Below, piece after piece: positions 1-8,743 of a stretch of 32,654 bases of DNA. The notes below the pieces were generated by a model. That model was given only the letters and a program-made list of their open reading frames with translations, was not told the DNA's origin and ran no database searches. A program made the translations under genes and the position numbers. The first letter of the stretch is position 1, and every line of letters starts with the position of its first letter. The stretch is from Pseudomonas fuscovaginae SE-1. Its GTDB lineage: Bacteria > Pseudomonadota > Gammaproteobacteria > Pseudomonadales > Pseudomonadaceae. Location of the stretch: NCBI RefSeq assembly GCF_000364705.1, contig NZ_AQOH01000084.1:1-32654 (forward strand), given 5' to 3'.

Positions 1-36
1 GTCAGGCACCTGCGCACGAGTATGATGCGCTTGCCC

Positions 37-83
37 GTTCTGGGGCTGCCTTGCAGCCCAGCGCGGGCAAGCCCGCTCGCCAC
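37..83. repeat. REP-type palindromic repeat downstream of pxpC
   Basis: Two adjacent inverted repeats are visible: GGGCTGC/GCAGCCC at 43-59 and GCGGGCAAGCCCGC at 63-76. The second core recurs near 12.92-13.05 kb and 25.17 kb. This is the typical Pseudomonas REP doublet. It lies just past the stop of pxpC and could help end transcription or protect the mRNA 3' end. The first 96 bases of the window hold no gene. Confidence 0.7.
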
Positions 84-96
84 ACAAAAGCCACGC

Positions 97-1014
97 TCAG
101 GCAAACCGGCTGATGTACTCGACATGCTGCCGGTGCGCCGACTCCTGCACCGTCGGTACCAATCGCACCACACTGCCCGGCAGGCACTGCGCCAATCGCG
201 CCAGCGACAGCGGCGTCAACGCCCCCAGGCGCGGATAACCGCCAATGGTCTGCCGGTCATTGAGCAGCACGATCGGCTGCCCATCCGGTGGCACCTGGAT
301 CGCCCCCAAGGGAATCCCCTCGGAAATCATCGGCCGCCCCTGGTACTTCAGTTCAGCGCCAAGCAGGCGAATGCCCATGCGGTCGCCCCGGCTGTCGAGG
401 GTCCAGGCTGTGTTGAAGGCATCGAACAGGCTCTGCCCACTGAACTCGCCGATCTGCGCACCCAGCACCACCTGCAGCGCGGCATCGGCCTGGAGATCGG
501 GAATCTGCGCGGCCGGCACCACCGCCGGCGTCACCGCCGCCCCCGCATGGCGCAGGCTATCGCCCTTGCTCAACGGCTGCCCCAGGCCATCCAGGCCACC
601 CAGTTCCTCGCGGACCACGCAGGCACTGCTGCCCAAAACCTTCGGTGCGAGAAAACCGCCCGGCGCCGCGAGGTAGGCCCGCGCGCCCAGCAGCGGCTGG
701 GTGAATTGCAGGCGCTGCCCGGCTTCCAGGATGAAGCTGCGCCAGGGCGCCAACGCCCGGCCGTCCACCTGGGCGCCGAGATCGGCACCGGCCAGGGCCA
801 GGCAGCAGGTTTCCCGCGCCACCACGGCGAAGCCGCCCAGGGTGATCTCCACCACCGGTGCATCCAGCGAATTGCCCAGCAGGCGGTTGGCCCAGGACAT
901 CGCCACCCAGTCCAGCGCGCCGCCCTGGGTCACGCCCAGATGACGCACGCCGAACCGCCCACGGTCCTGCAACAGGCACAGGCGGGTGCTGGCCTCGATC
1001 GACAGATGGCTCAT
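97..1014 (-). CDS. pxpC: 5-oxoprolinase subunit PxpC
   Basis: The 305-residue product matches the PxpC/KipA/YbgK family (formerly called biotin-dependent carboxyltransferase). With PxpA and PxpB it forms the cytoplasmic prokaryotic 5-oxoprolinase, which opens 5-oxo-L-proline to L-glutamate using ATP. The N-terminal half carries the family stretch LQDRGRFG (about residues 15-22) followed by GVTQGGALD, and the C-terminal part has the DRMGIRL and PDGQPIVL segments. The ATG overlaps the stop of pxpB by four bases (ATGA), so translation is probably coupled and this is the last gene of the operon. Length is normal and nothing looks damaged. Confidence 0.93.
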   Translation of the reverse strand: MSHLSIEASTRLCLLQDRGRFGVRHLGVTQGGALDWVAMSWANRLLGNSLDAPVVEITLGGFAVVARETCCLALAGADLGAQVDGRALAPWRSFILEAGQRLQFTQPLLGARAYLAAPGGFLAPKVLGSSACVVREELGGLDGLGQPLSKGDSLRHAGAAVTPAVVPAAQIPDLQADAALQVVLGAQIGEFSGQSLFDAFNTAWTLDSRGDRMGIRLLGAELKYQGRPMISEGIPLGAIQVPPDGQPIVLLNDRQTIGGYPRLGALTPLSLARLAQCLPGSVVRLVPTVQESAHRQHVEYISRFA

Positions 1015-1730
1015 GCCAGGGCCTCCAGAGGCGTATCGTCGCCACCCAACTTGATGAATTCGGCATGTTCGACCGCCGCGAAACGCACCGTATCGCCCGG
1101 CTGCATCAGGCTGTAGCCATCCCGCTCGCGGTCGAACAGCCTGCTCGGCGTACGGCCGATCAGGTTCCAGCCCCCCGGCGACACCACCGGATAGGCCGCG
1201 GTCTGGCGTTCGGCGATGCCGACGCTGCCCGCCGCGACCTTCTTGCGCGGGGTGTCCAGCCGTGGCGCCGCCAGCGGCTCCACCACCAGCCCCATGAAGG
1301 CGAAACCCGGCGCGAAGCCGAGGGCGAACACCTGGTACTCGCGTTCACTGTGGCGGCGGATCACCTCGCTCACCGACCAGCCGCTGCGCTCGGACAACAG
1401 GCGCAGTTCCGGGCCAACACTCGGGTCGTACCACACCGGCAGCACATGGCACTGACCGGTGGTGGTGGCATTGGGCTGCAGATCGGCCAGGGCTTCAGCG
1501 ATCAGTTCCCGGGCCCGGGTTGGGCTCAGGTGCGCCAGGTCGTAATGCACCATCAGGGTGGTGTAGGACGGCACCAGGTCGACCAGATACCCGGCGAAAG
1601 CGACTCGCAGGCGTTCGCTGGCGGCGAGCATCCACGGCATGTTTTCTTCGGCGATCAGCTCGAACAGGCGCACCATCAGGCAATCGATCGCTACCACTTC
1701 GATGCGCGGTTTCATCGGCGATGGGCTCAT
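1011..1730 (-). CDS. pxpB: 5-oxoprolinase subunit PxpB
   Basis: The 239-residue product belongs to the PxpB/KipI/YbgJ family and is a partner of PxpC in ATP-dependent 5-oxoproline cleavage. Recognisable family segments are [31 protein letters not shown] and [12 protein letters not shown] in the C-terminal two-thirds. I placed the start at the ATG that overlaps the pxpA stop by four bases; a longer open frame extends upstream inside pxpA and is not needed. A second in-frame ATG lies five codons downstream (1715). Both gene junctions in this operon are ATGA overlaps, which suggests tight stoichiometry of the three subunits. Confidence 0.92.
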   Translation of the reverse strand: MSPSPMKPRIEVVAIDCLMVRLFELIAEENMPWMLAASERLRVAFAGYLVDLVPSYTTLMVHYDLAHLSPTRARELIAEALADLQPNATTTGQCHVLPVWYDPSVGPELRLLSERSGWSVSEVIRRHSEREYQVFALGFAPGFAFMGLVVEPLAAPRLDTPRKKVAAGSVGIAERQTAAYPVVSPGGWNLIGRTPSRLFDRERDGYSLMQPGDTVRFAAVEHAEFIKLGGDDTPLEALA

Positions 1731-2479
1731 GGCTGCGCCTGCCGGTCGAGGGCCTCGCGAATGCGCTGCACAGCCTCGACCGAGCTGGCGTTGTCGCCAT
1801 GCACGCACAGGGTGTGGGCGTGCAGGCGCAAGGCGCTGCCGTCGCTGGCGGTCAGTGGGTCGCCACGGGCGATGGTCAGGGCCTGCTCGATGATCCGCTC
1901 CGGTTCATGGTGCACCGCCCCCGGCAACTGCCGGGAAACCAGGCGCCCCTCGGGGTCGTAGGCGCGGTCGGCAAAGGCTTCGAACCACAGGGTCACGCCG
2001 AACTCGTCGGCCAGGGCCTGAGCCGCGCTATTGTCGCGCATCGCCAGCAGCATCAGTGGCAGCTCACGGTCGTAGGCGGCAATCGCCTCGATCACCGAAC
2101 GCAGTTGCTGCGGGTTGGCCATCATGTCGTTGTACAACGCGCCATGGGGCTTGACGTAGCTGACTCGGGCGCCCTGGGCCCGGCAGATGCCATCCAGCGC
2201 ACCGATCTGATAGTGCAGCAGGTCCTGGATCTCCTGCGGCGTGCAGGCCATGGAACGGCGACCGAAGCCGACCAGGTCCGGATAGGCCGGATGCGCGCCG
2301 ATCTTCACCCCATTGGCCAGCGCAAGGCTGACAGTCTTGCGCATGATGCTCGGGTCGCCGGCATGATAGCCGCAGGCGATGTTGGCACAGTCGATGAAAG
2401 GCATGACTTGGGCATCCAGACCCATGGTCCAGTTGCCGTAACTTTCACCGATATCGCAGTTGAGTAGCAGGCGGCTCAC
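1727..2479 (-). CDS. pxpA: 5-oxoprolinase subunit PxpA (LamB/YcsF family)
   Basis: The 250-residue product has the YcsF/LamB signature [14 protein letters not shown] at the extreme N-terminus, [12 protein letters not shown] near residue 50, [15 protein letters not shown], and [11 protein letters not shown] in the middle. PxpA is the first gene of the operon and works with PxpBC on 5-oxoproline, a damage product of glutamine and glutamate. I chose the GTG at 2479 because AGGAG lies nine bases upstream and the signature begins directly after it. Earlier in-frame ATGs at 2518 and 2536 would add a non-conserved tail. Expression is plausibly controlled by the divergent LysR gene. Confidence 0.9.
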   Translation of the reverse strand: MSRLLLNCDIGESYGNWTMGLDAQVMPFIDCANIACGYHAGDPSIMRKTVSLALANGVKIGAHPAYPDLVGFGRRSMACTPQEIQDLLHYQIGALDGICRAQGARVSYVKPHGALYNDMMANPQQLRSVIEAIAAYDRELPLMLLAMRDNSAAQALADEFGVTLWFEAFADRAYDPEGRLVSRQLPGAVHHEPERIIEQALTIARGDPLTASDGSALRLHAHTLCVHGDNASSVEAVQRIREALDRQAQP

Positions 2480-2636
2480 GGTTGGCTGCTCCTGTGGGCG
2501 GTCATGAACAGGTGACATTGCCTTGGTGGTCGGCAATGCTTATGGTGATTCGTCGGTCGAGGGCCATTCTCGATTGCGCCTACCCTGCCCGTCCAACTAA
2601 TAAAAGCCGTTCCCAGACATAAGAAAAGTTGATTGC
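2480..2636. promoter_or_regulatory. Divergent intergenic region between pxpA and lysR
   Basis: These 157 bases separate the pxpABC operon from a divergently read LysR-family gene. In this family the regulator usually binds in such a gap and controls both directions. The part next to lysR (2595-2635) is distinctly AT-rich compared with its surroundings, as expected for promoter DNA. I did not identify a single convincing T-N11-A operator, so the role is inferred from layout. Confidence 0.5.
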
Positions 2637-3554
2637 ATGAACCTCAAGTTTCTCGAAACCTTCGTCTGGGTCGCCCGGCTCAAGAGTTTCCGCCTCACCG
2701 CGGACAAGCTGTTCACCACCCAGGCCTCGATTTCCAGCCGGATCGCCGTGCTCGAGGGAGAACTCGGGGTCAAGCTGTTCCTGCGCGATTCACGTGGGGT
2801 CAAGCTGACCCCCGAAGGGCTCAAGGTGCTCGACCATGCCGAGCGGATGCTCGACACCCTGCAGGCCCTCAAGCATTCGATCGAACCCGGCTCGACCAAG
2901 GTCGGACGCCTGCGTATCGGCGTGATGGACACGGTGATCCACACCTGGCTCAGCCCGCTGGTGGCGGAAATGACCGAGCGTTTCCCGCTGGTGGAAATCG
3001 AGCTGGTGGCCGATACCGCGCTGAACCTCGCCGAGCAGTTGCAGAAGGGTTTCGTCGACCTGATCCTGCAGACCGACCCGCTGCGCCAGGAATCCATCCG
3101 CAGCCTGGAACTGGCCAGCTACCCGATGGGCTGGGTGGTGGCGAGCCATTCGATCCACAACCGTGAGTACGCGAGCCTGGCGGATGTTTCGCAGGAACGG
3201 ATCGTGACCTTTTCCAGGAATTCCCGGCCGCATCAGGAACTGCTCGCCCTGCTGCAGGCCCATGGCGTCGCCGCACCACGGCTCAATTGCGTGAACTCGG
3301 TGTCGGCCATCACCCGCCTGCTACGCGACGGTTTCGGTATCGGCGCGCTGCCGCTGGCGCTGGTCAGCGAGGAACTGGCCCGTGGCGAATTGACCCTGCT
3401 TTCGCTACCGGTGCGTCCGCCGAATCTGGAGGTGGTGGTGTCCTGGCGAATCGGGGAGGAGTTGGTGGAGGAGATCGTCGCACTGTGCCAACAGGTGCTG
3501 CACGATTATGCCGGCAAGGTGGGGGAGCACCACGTGGTGTTGAGCAGGGTCTGA
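2637..3554 (+). CDS. LysR-family transcriptional regulator, divergent from pxpABC
   Basis: The 305-residue product starts with a LysR winged helix-turn-helix (about residues 1-60: FLETFVWVARLKSFRLTADKL, then TQASISSRI and the LGVKLFLRD wing). A co-inducer-binding domain follows from about residue 90. The segments VADTALNLAEQLQKG and DLILQTDP resemble the periplasmic-binding-protein fold of this family. Divergent position next to the 5-oxoprolinase operon suggests it controls pxpABC, perhaps in response to 5-oxoproline or a related compound; that is inference. The ATG is the first residue of the conserved domain, and no strong ribosome site precedes it. Confidence 0.88.
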   Translation: MNLKFLETFVWVARLKSFRLTADKLFTTQASISSRIAVLEGELGVKLFLRDSRGVKLTPEGLKVLDHAERMLDTLQALKHSIEPGSTKVGRLRIGVMDTVIHTWLSPLVAEMTERFPLVEIELVADTALNLAEQLQKGFVDLILQTDPLRQESIRSLELASYPMGWVVASHSIHNREYASLADVSQERIVTFSRNSRPHQELLALLQAHGVAAPRLNCVNSVSAITRLLRDGFGIGALPLALVSEELARGELTLLSLPVRPPNLEVVVSWRIGEELVEEIVALCQQVLHDYAGKVGEHHVVLSRV

Positions 3555-3660
3555 AGCCACGCGGCAAGGCTTGAAGGCCTGTTCGCGGATAAACCGGGAC
3601 GCCGGACCGCCGGCTCCCACCCTGTTTGTGTCGAACGCAAATCTTGTGTGCGCCATAACC

Positions 3661-3720
3661 GTGGGAGCCAACTGTCTTTGGCTCCTTGCTGATGAGAGGC
3701 TAAAGACAGTTGGCTCCCAC
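3661..3720. repeat. Long perfect-arm palindrome between convergent genes
   Basis: The arms 3661-3679 and 3702-3720 are 19-base perfect inverted copies beginning GTGGGAGCC, separated by 22 bases. It lies between the 3' ends of the lysR gene and the DUF2937 gene, so the RNA hairpin could end transcription from both sides. A single arm of the same sequence recurs at 30637. It looks like a REP-family variant rather than an ordinary terminator because no long T run follows. Confidence 0.65.
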
Positions 3721-3749
3721 AGGGGACTCACCCCGCACAGGCACAGGCT

Positions 3750-4283
3750 TTACCAGCCGCGCTCGCGCCGCGCCAGGCGCTCACGCTGGCGCTTGCCGCC
3801 CAGCACCACCCAGTCCACCAGGCGGAAGAAGCCTTCGATGAAGAAGGAGAACAGCAACGCCCCGCCCATCGCCCAGCCGATCGCCTCGGGCGACAGCAGC
3901 ACCTGGTAGCTGTAGCCCTGCAGGGTTTCCTGGCGGATCGCCGGGTCGGCGGCATAGGCCACCTGCAAGGCGCGCTTGTACCAGGGCCCCTGCATCGCCT
4001 GGAACTGGTCGTCGAGCAGGCGCTGGCGATTGAGCAGGTTGCCGAGGCTGTCGGCATCGCTGCGGAACACCGGGTCGTCACTGGCACGGTAATGCGCCAC
4101 CAGTTTCTGCAGGTCGCCGTCGAAGAACTGCTCGGCAGTCTTCTGGAAGCCCTGCAGACTGGTCTGCGCCTCGATCAGGTGGGCCTCGACCCGCTTGGTG
4201 TAGTCACTGAGAAAACCGGGCACCTGGACGCCAAGCAGCAACCCCAGGGTAAACAGAATCAAGCGCAGGTAACTCAACCACAT
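3750..4283 (-). CDS. DUF2937-family membrane protein
   Basis: The 177-residue product matches the DUF2937 family of unknown function. It has a hydrophobic N-terminal segment (about residues 5-22, ending GVQVPGFL), a long polar helix-rich middle (about 25-120) and a second hydrophobic segment (about 133-155, with FSFFIEGFF), followed by a basic Arg-rich tail. This topology suggests an inner-membrane protein with a large soluble loop. It sits 11 bases downstream of yafJ on the same strand with AAGGA before its ATG, so it is probably co-transcribed with yafJ and the membrane gene at 5101. Confidence 0.75.
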   Translation of the reverse strand: MWLSYLRLILFTLGLLLGVQVPGFLSDYTKRVEAHLIEAQTSLQGFQKTAEQFFDGDLQKLVAHYRASDDPVFRSDADSLGNLLNRQRLLDDQFQAMQGPWYKRALQVAYAADPAIRQETLQGYSYQVLLSPEAIGWAMGGALLFSFFIEGFFRLVDWVVLGGKRQRERLARRERGW

Positions 4284-4294
4284 GACAGGTGTCC

Positions 4295-5071
4295 TTATTC
4301 AGTCCGCCCCTGGCTGACGCATTCACCGCGCCGCCACAGGCTCCATTGACCGGGCTCGTAGCGAGTCCAGGTCTCGTTTTCGGTCAGGGGTTCGGTGGCG
4401 ATCACCGTGACCACGTCGTTGGGCGTGGTTTCGGCCTGGAAGTCGACGATCACGTCGACATCCTTCAGCCGCGCCGGGCCGAACGGCGCACGACGGGTGA
4501 TCTGCGCCAACTTGGTCGAGCAGTAGCAGAACAGCCAGTCACCGTCGCTGAGCAGACAGTTGAACACGCCCTTGCCACGGTACTCGGCGCAGGCGGCCAC
4601 CAGCGACGGCAACAGTTGCTCCACTTCCACGGGCTCGGGAAAGGCTTCGCGGACACGGTTGAGCAGGTCGCAGAAGGCCGCCTCGCTGTCGGTATCGCCG
4701 ACCGGACGGTAGAAGCTGTGCCCGGGCTTGAAATCGGCCAGTTGGCCGTTATGGGCGAAACACCAGTTGCGCCCCCACAGCTCACGGACGAACGGATGGG
4801 TATTGGACAGGCAGACCTTGCCGACATTGGCCTGACGGATATGCCCGATCACCACTTCGCTCTTGATCGGATAACGCTGCACCAGTTGCGCGACTTCCGA
4901 ATCGCAGCTCGCGGCAGGGTCCTGGAACACCCGCAGCCCACGCCCCTCGTAGAAGCCGATGCCCCAGCCGTCGCGGTGCGGGCCGGTGCGCCCACCGCGC
5001 TGCATCAACCCGGTAAAGCTGAAAACGATATCGGTCGGCACATTGGCGCTCATGCCCAACAATTCACACAT
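4295..5071 (-). CDS. yafJ: Class II glutamine amidotransferase, YafJ type
   Basis: The 258-residue product begins Met-Cys-Glu-Leu. Cys2 is the expected N-terminal nucleophile after Met removal. The class II amidotransferase segments follow: HRDGWGIGFY (about residues 33-42), HIRQANVGKV (about 77-86) and a central FAHNGQL (oxyanion/glutamine-binding region). The protein is a stand-alone Ntn glutaminase domain with no synthase domain, so its ammonia acceptor is unknown. The gene is flanked on the same strand by two membrane-protein genes with short gaps (29 and 11 bases), implying one transcript. The name follows the E. coli relative. Confidence 0.85.
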   Translation of the reverse strand: MCELLGMSANVPTDIVFSFTGLMQRGGRTGPHRDGWGIGFYEGRGLRVFQDPAASCDSEVAQLVQRYPIKSEVVIGHIRQANVGKVCLSNTHPFVRELWGRNWCFAHNGQLADFKPGHSFYRPVGDTDSEAAFCDLLNRVREAFPEPVEVEQLLPSLVAACAEYRGKGVFNCLLSDGDWLFCYCSTKLAQITRRAPFGPARLKDVDVIVDFQAETTPNDVVTVIATEPLTENETWTRYEPGQWSLWRRGECVSQGRTE

Positions 5072-5100
5072 GCTCGGACTCTCGCTTCAAGGCTGCACGC

Positions 5101-5589
5101 TTACAGACGCGGCTCGACCCGCTGGCGGCCGGCACCGCTGGCCGGTGGCGGACGCCGTGGACGCTCCTGACGCTCGGCGGCGAACGGCTGGTCGTCGGCC
5201 TCGATTTCGGCGCGGGCCGCGGCGGCGGCGGCTTCGGCCTGCAACTTGCGAGCCTTGCTCGATCGTTCGAGCGGCCAGCGGATCAGCACGAAAACCAGGT
5301 AAACGCCGGCGGCGATGACCAGGTACATGAACAGGTCGGAGACTGCGCGCCAGGCGTTGTTGCCGACCTTGAACAGCAGGTCCAGGGCGGTGATGGCGAC
5401 CGCCGGGGCGAAACGCTCCTTCACCGGGTCGAGAATGGTCGGGCTGAACAGCAGCACCGCCATCAGCAGGCGCAACGGCTCGCGCAGCCAGCGCCAGGTC
5501 CAGCGGGTCAGGCGAAACCACACCAACAGGCAGCCCAAGGCCGCAAAGGCGTAGCAACCCCAGGCGATCAGATAGTCGTTCTCGGTCAT
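5101..5589 (-). CDS. Small membrane protein with Arg/Ala-rich cytoplasmic tail, function unknown
   Basis: The 162-residue product is not assigned to a named family here. Three hydrophobic stretches are visible (about residues 5-24, 36-50 and 86-105), separated by Trp/Arg-rich turns. A C-terminal third (about 112-162) is rich in Ala, Glu, Arg and Pro and likely cytoplasmic. I took the ATG at 5589; another in-frame ATG lies three codons upstream and a much longer open frame runs antisense through ptrB, which I consider spurious. It heads the short cluster with yafJ and the DUF2937 gene and is divergent from ptrB (99-base gap). Confidence 0.65.
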   Translation of the reverse strand: MTENDYLIAWGCYAFAALGCLLVWFRLTRWTWRWLREPLRLLMAVLLFSPTILDPVKERFAPAVAITALDLLFKVGNNAWRAVSDLFMYLVIAAGVYLVFVLIRWPLERSSKARKLQAEAAAAAARAEIEADDQPFAAERQERPRRPPPASGAGRQRVEPRL

Positions 5590-5688
5590 GGTGTCCATGG
5601 CAAGGCTGGCAAAGAGAGGCTTATGATAACGGCTTTTCGCCGGCCCGGCTGCACCGCCGTCAGCGATCCTCAAGACAGAGAGTTGCCC

Positions 5689-7740
5689 ATGCCCCGCCAA
5701 GCCGCCTTCAGCAGCGCCCCGATTGCCCACAAAGGCCCCGGCCCCGATCCCTACGCCTGGTTGCAGGAGCGCGACAGCGAAGCGGTACTCGACTACCTCA
5801 AGGCCGAAAACAGCTACCAGCAGGCACAACTGGCCGACCAGGCCGAGCTGCGCGAAACGCTGTTCGAGGAGATCAAGGGGCGGATCCTGGAGACCGACCT
5901 GTCCCTGCCCTCACCCTGGGGACCGTTCCTGTACTACACCCGCACCAGCGCCGGCGACGAGTACGCCCGCCATTACCGCTGCCCACGCCCCGCCGATGGC
6001 AGCCTGACGGTGGATGAAGGTGCCGAACAACTGCTGCTCGACCCCAATGTGCTGGCCGCTGGCGGCTTCCTGTCCCTCGGCAGCTTCAGCGTCAGCCCGG
6101 ACCACCAGCGCCTGGCCTACAGCCTGGACACCAGCGGCGACGAGATCTACCGCCTGTACGTCAAGGAACTCGCCAGCGGCAGCGTCAGCGAGCTGCCCTT
6201 CGACGACTGCGACGGCAGCATGACCTGGGCCAACGACAGCCGTACGCTGTTCTTCGGCGAACTGGACGACACCCACCGCCCGCACAAGCTGTATCGCCAT
6301 GTGCTGGGCCGGGACGGCGCCGAAGAAGTGTTGCATGAGCCGGACGGGCGTTTCTTCCTGCACTGCTACCGCAGCAGCTCCGAACGGCAACTGGTGGCGC
6401 TGCTGGGCAGCAAGACCACCAGCGAGGCCTGGGTGCTCGATGCCGACACGCCGCAACAGCCCTTCACCTGCCTGGCGACGCGGGTCGAAGGCCACGAATA
6501 CTCCGTCGATCACGGCCGCTACCAGGGCCAGTGGCAGTGGTTCATCCGCAGTAACCAGGACGGCATCAACTTCGCCCTGTTCCATGCCGCCGACACTGGC
6601 ATTCCCCGTCGAGAAGACTGGCAGCGACTGGTGCCCCATGACGAGCAGGTAATGCTCGAAGGCGTCACCCTCAACGCCCAGGCCCTGTGCCTGAGCCTGC
6701 GCGAAGGCGGCCTGCCGATCATCGAGGTACGTCCCGAGGGCCTGCCGGCCTACCGCGTGCAGTTGCCGGATGCGGCCTACAGCCTCTACGTGCAGGACAG
6801 CCTGGAGTTCACCAGCGACTGTATCCGTTTGCGCTACGAAGCCCTCAACCGCCCGGCCCAGGTGCGCCAACTGACCCTGGCCACTGGCGAACAGAGCGTG
6901 CTCAAGCAGACGCCGGTACTCGGCCCGTTCAATGCCGACGCCTACGTCAGCCAGCGGCTGTGGGCCAGCGCACCGGACGGCACCCGGGTACCGATCAGCC
7001 TGGTGGTCAAGCGCGATCTGCTCGGCCAGGCCACCCCGCTCTACCTCTACGGCTATGGTGCCTATGGCGAAAGCCTCGACCCCTGGTTCTCCCATGCCCG
7101 CCTGAGCCTGCTCGAACGCGGCGTGGCCTTCGCCATCGCCCACGTGCGCGGTGGTGGCGAGTTGGGGGAGGCCTGGTATCGCGCCGGCAAGCAGGAGCAC
7201 AAGCAGAACACCTTCGACGACTTCATCGCCTGCGCCGAACACCTGATCGCCGAGGGCCTGACCACCTCCGGGCAACTGGTGATCAGCGGCGGCAGTGCCG
7301 GCGGCCTGCTGATCGGTGCCGTGCTCAACCAGCGCCCGGAGCTGTTCCAGGCGGCGATCGCCGAGGTGCCATTCGTCGATGTGCTGAACACCATGCTCGA
7401 CCCCGACCTGCCGCTGACCGTCACCGAGTATGACGAGTGGGGCAACCCGCAGGAGCCAGGGGTGCACGCCCGGCTCAAGGCCTACGCGCCCTACGAGAAC
7501 GTCCGCGCCCAGGACTACCCGGCGATGCTGGTGATCGCCGGCTACAACGACAGCCGCGTGCAGTACTGGGAAGCCGCCAAGTGGGTGGCGAAATTGCGCG
7601 CGACCCGTACCGACGAGCATCTACTCTTGCTCAAGACCGAACTGGGTGCCGGCCATGGCGGCATGAGCGGACGCTACCAGGGATTGCGTGACGTAGCACT
7701 CGAATATGGCTTCGTGTTCAAGGTTCTGGGCATCGCCTGA
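5689..7740 (+). CDS. ptrB: Oligopeptidase B (S9A prolyl oligopeptidase family)
   Basis: The 683-residue product has the S9A layout. An N-terminal cap begins PDPYAWLQ, a beta-propeller occupies roughly residues 70-390, and a C-terminal alpha/beta-hydrolase domain carries the catalytic triad. By position the triad is Ser536 in GGSAGG, Asp621 in NDSRVQYW and His656 in GAGHGG. GYGAYGES and HVRGGGELG, also hallmarks of the family, precede the serine. Oligopeptidase B cleaves small peptides after basic residues in the cytoplasm. The start at 5689 is chosen because family similarity begins there; an upstream in-frame ATG (5623) adds a non-conserved stretch overlapping the divergent promoter region. 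Confidence 0.92.
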   Translation: MPRQAAFSSAPIAHKGPGPDPYAWLQERDSEAVLDYLKAENSYQQAQLADQAELRETLFEEIKGRILETDLSLPSPWGPFLYYTRTSAGDEYARHYRCPRPADGSLTVDEGAEQLLLDPNVLAAGGFLSLGSFSVSPDHQRLAYSLDTSGDEIYRLYVKELASGSVSELPFDDCDGSMTWANDSRTLFFGELDDTHRPHKLYRHVLGRDGAEEVLHEPDGRFFLHCYRSSSERQLVALLGSKTTSEAWVLDADTPQQPFTCLATRVEGHEYSVDHGRYQGQWQWFIRSNQDGINFALFHAADTGIPRREDWQRLVPHDEQVMLEGVTLNAQALCLSLREGGLPIIEVRPEGLPAYRVQLPDAAYSLYVQDSLEFTSDCIRLRYEALNRPAQVRQLTLATGEQSVLKQTPVLGPFNADAYVSQRLWASAPDGTRVPISLVVKRDLLGQATPLYLYGYGAYGESLDPWFSHARLSLLERGVAFAIAHVRGGGELGEAWYRAGKQEHKQNTFDDFIACAEHLIAEGLTTSGQLVISGGSAGGLLIGAVLNQRPELFQAAIAEVPFVDVLNTMLDPDLPLTVTEYDEWGNPQEPGVHARLKAYAPYENVRAQDYPAMLVIAGYNDSRVQYWEAAKWVAKLRATRTDEHLLLLKTELGAGHGGMSGRYQGLRDVALEYGFVFKVLGIA

Positions 7741-7823
7741 GGAACTCTGCCCGGCGCCATGGTCATAGAGCATGACGCTGGGCCGCCGGGCCGGGAACGA
7801 ACAACAACGATAGATCGTGAAAC

Positions 7824-8297
7824 ATGTCAGAACCGACTTCACTGAATAACGAAATTCGCGACATGCTGATGGACTGCGGTCTGTTCAGCCAGTTGCTGCC
7901 CGCCGACTGCCAGGCGGCCGCCGGCTACTTCAGCATCAGCAGCGTGGACAAGGGCGAGGAAATCTTCCACGAAGGCGATGCCGGCACCTTCATGTGCATC
8001 ATCCATCACGGCAGCGTCAACGTGCAGAAGCTCAACGAGGCCGGCCAGCCGGTGGTGATCGCCACCCTGCGCGCCGGCCGGGCCTTCGGCGAGATGGCGG
8101 TACTCGACGGCGAGCGACGTTCGGCCAGTTGCGTCGCGGCCAGCCACTGCCAGTTGTTGAACCTGGGCAAGGACTCGCTGGAAAAGATGCTCAACGACGC
8201 GCCGAAAATCGCCGCCAAGATCATCCGCGCCATCGCCATCGCGATGTCCAGGCGCCTGCGCATGGTCGACGGACAGTTGCTCTCGCAGCAGGTTTAA
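7824..8297 (+). CDS. Cyclic nucleotide-binding domain protein without DNA-binding domain
   Basis: The 157-residue product is a single cNMP-binding (Crp-like) beta-roll: KGEEIFHEGDAG in the first half, and the phosphate-binding cassette region FGEMAVLDGERRSAS near residue 90, with a C-terminal helix ending in SRRLRMVDGQLL. The cassette keeps Phe-Gly-Glu and the Arg-Ser-Ala end, so ligand binding is plausible. There is no C-terminal helix-turn-helix, so it cannot act as a Crp-type activator by itself and may instead sense cAMP for a partner. Its last four bases overlap the 3' end of the convergent gene. Confidence 0.85.
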   Translation: MSEPTSLNNEIRDMLMDCGLFSQLLPADCQAAAGYFSISSVDKGEEIFHEGDAGTFMCIIHHGSVNVQKLNEAGQPVVIATLRAGRAFGEMAVLDGERRSASCVAASHCQLLNLGKDSLEKMLNDAPKIAAKIIRAIAIAMSRRLRMVDGQLLSQQV

Positions 8298-8566
8298 CTC
8301 GAACCCGGCTTGGCCTTGTCGGCCCTGTCGTTCTGCTCCAGGCCCGGCAGCGTCTGATCCTTGGGCGGTGACGGCAGTTCGATGCTCGGCAGGGCTTCGC
8401 CCGGCTTGGGTGGCGTGCGCGGAGTGACCTGGGGATACGGCGTCGGGGTGGCGGTACCCGGGGAGCCTGGGGCCGGCGTCACAGGAGCCGGTGCCATGTC
8501 CTCGGCCCATGCCGTCGTCATCGTCAGCGCGGCCCACACAACGGCCGCCAGGGTAATGCCTTTCAT
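8294..8566 (-). CDS. Small exported proline-rich protein
   Basis: The 90-residue product starts with a clear signal peptide (MKGITLAAVVWAALT, cut probably after AWA at about residue 21). The mature part is Pro/Thr-rich and low in complexity (repeated TP, AP, SP, PPK). GGAG lies seven bases before the ATG at 8566, which decides the start over the in-frame Met five codons upstream. It is probably periplasmic. I recognise no function. The gene is convergent with the cyclic-nucleotide-binding gene, sharing four bases at the 3' ends. Confidence 0.65.
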   Translation of the reverse strand: MKGITLAAVVWAALTMTTAWAEDMAPAPVTPAPGSPGTATPTPYPQVTPRTPPKPGEALPSIELPSPPKDQTLPGLEQNDRADKAKPGSS

Positions 8567-8743
8567 CGATAGCTCCAGCAATCTGTCTGCTACAGGCTAC
8601 TCGCAACGCGAACATTTTGCCTCGCTCAATGACATCCCGCTGAGCCCCACCCTCACCTCGACGGCGCCATTCACCGAAAAGCAGGGGAACTGCGCTAGAC
8701 TTGACGGCATGACCGTCATCAACCCATTCGACAAGGTGAACCC

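Noticed and set aside
5911..7620. Long open frame (569 residues) on the minus strand opposite ptrB
   Set aside because: It lies entirely antisense to a gene with a complete catalytic triad and has no recognisable motifs; GC-rich DNA leaves long antisense frames open.
7749..7791. Terminator after ptrB
   Set aside because: An 8-base inverted repeat with a long loop exists, but there is no T run, so I did not list it as a feature.
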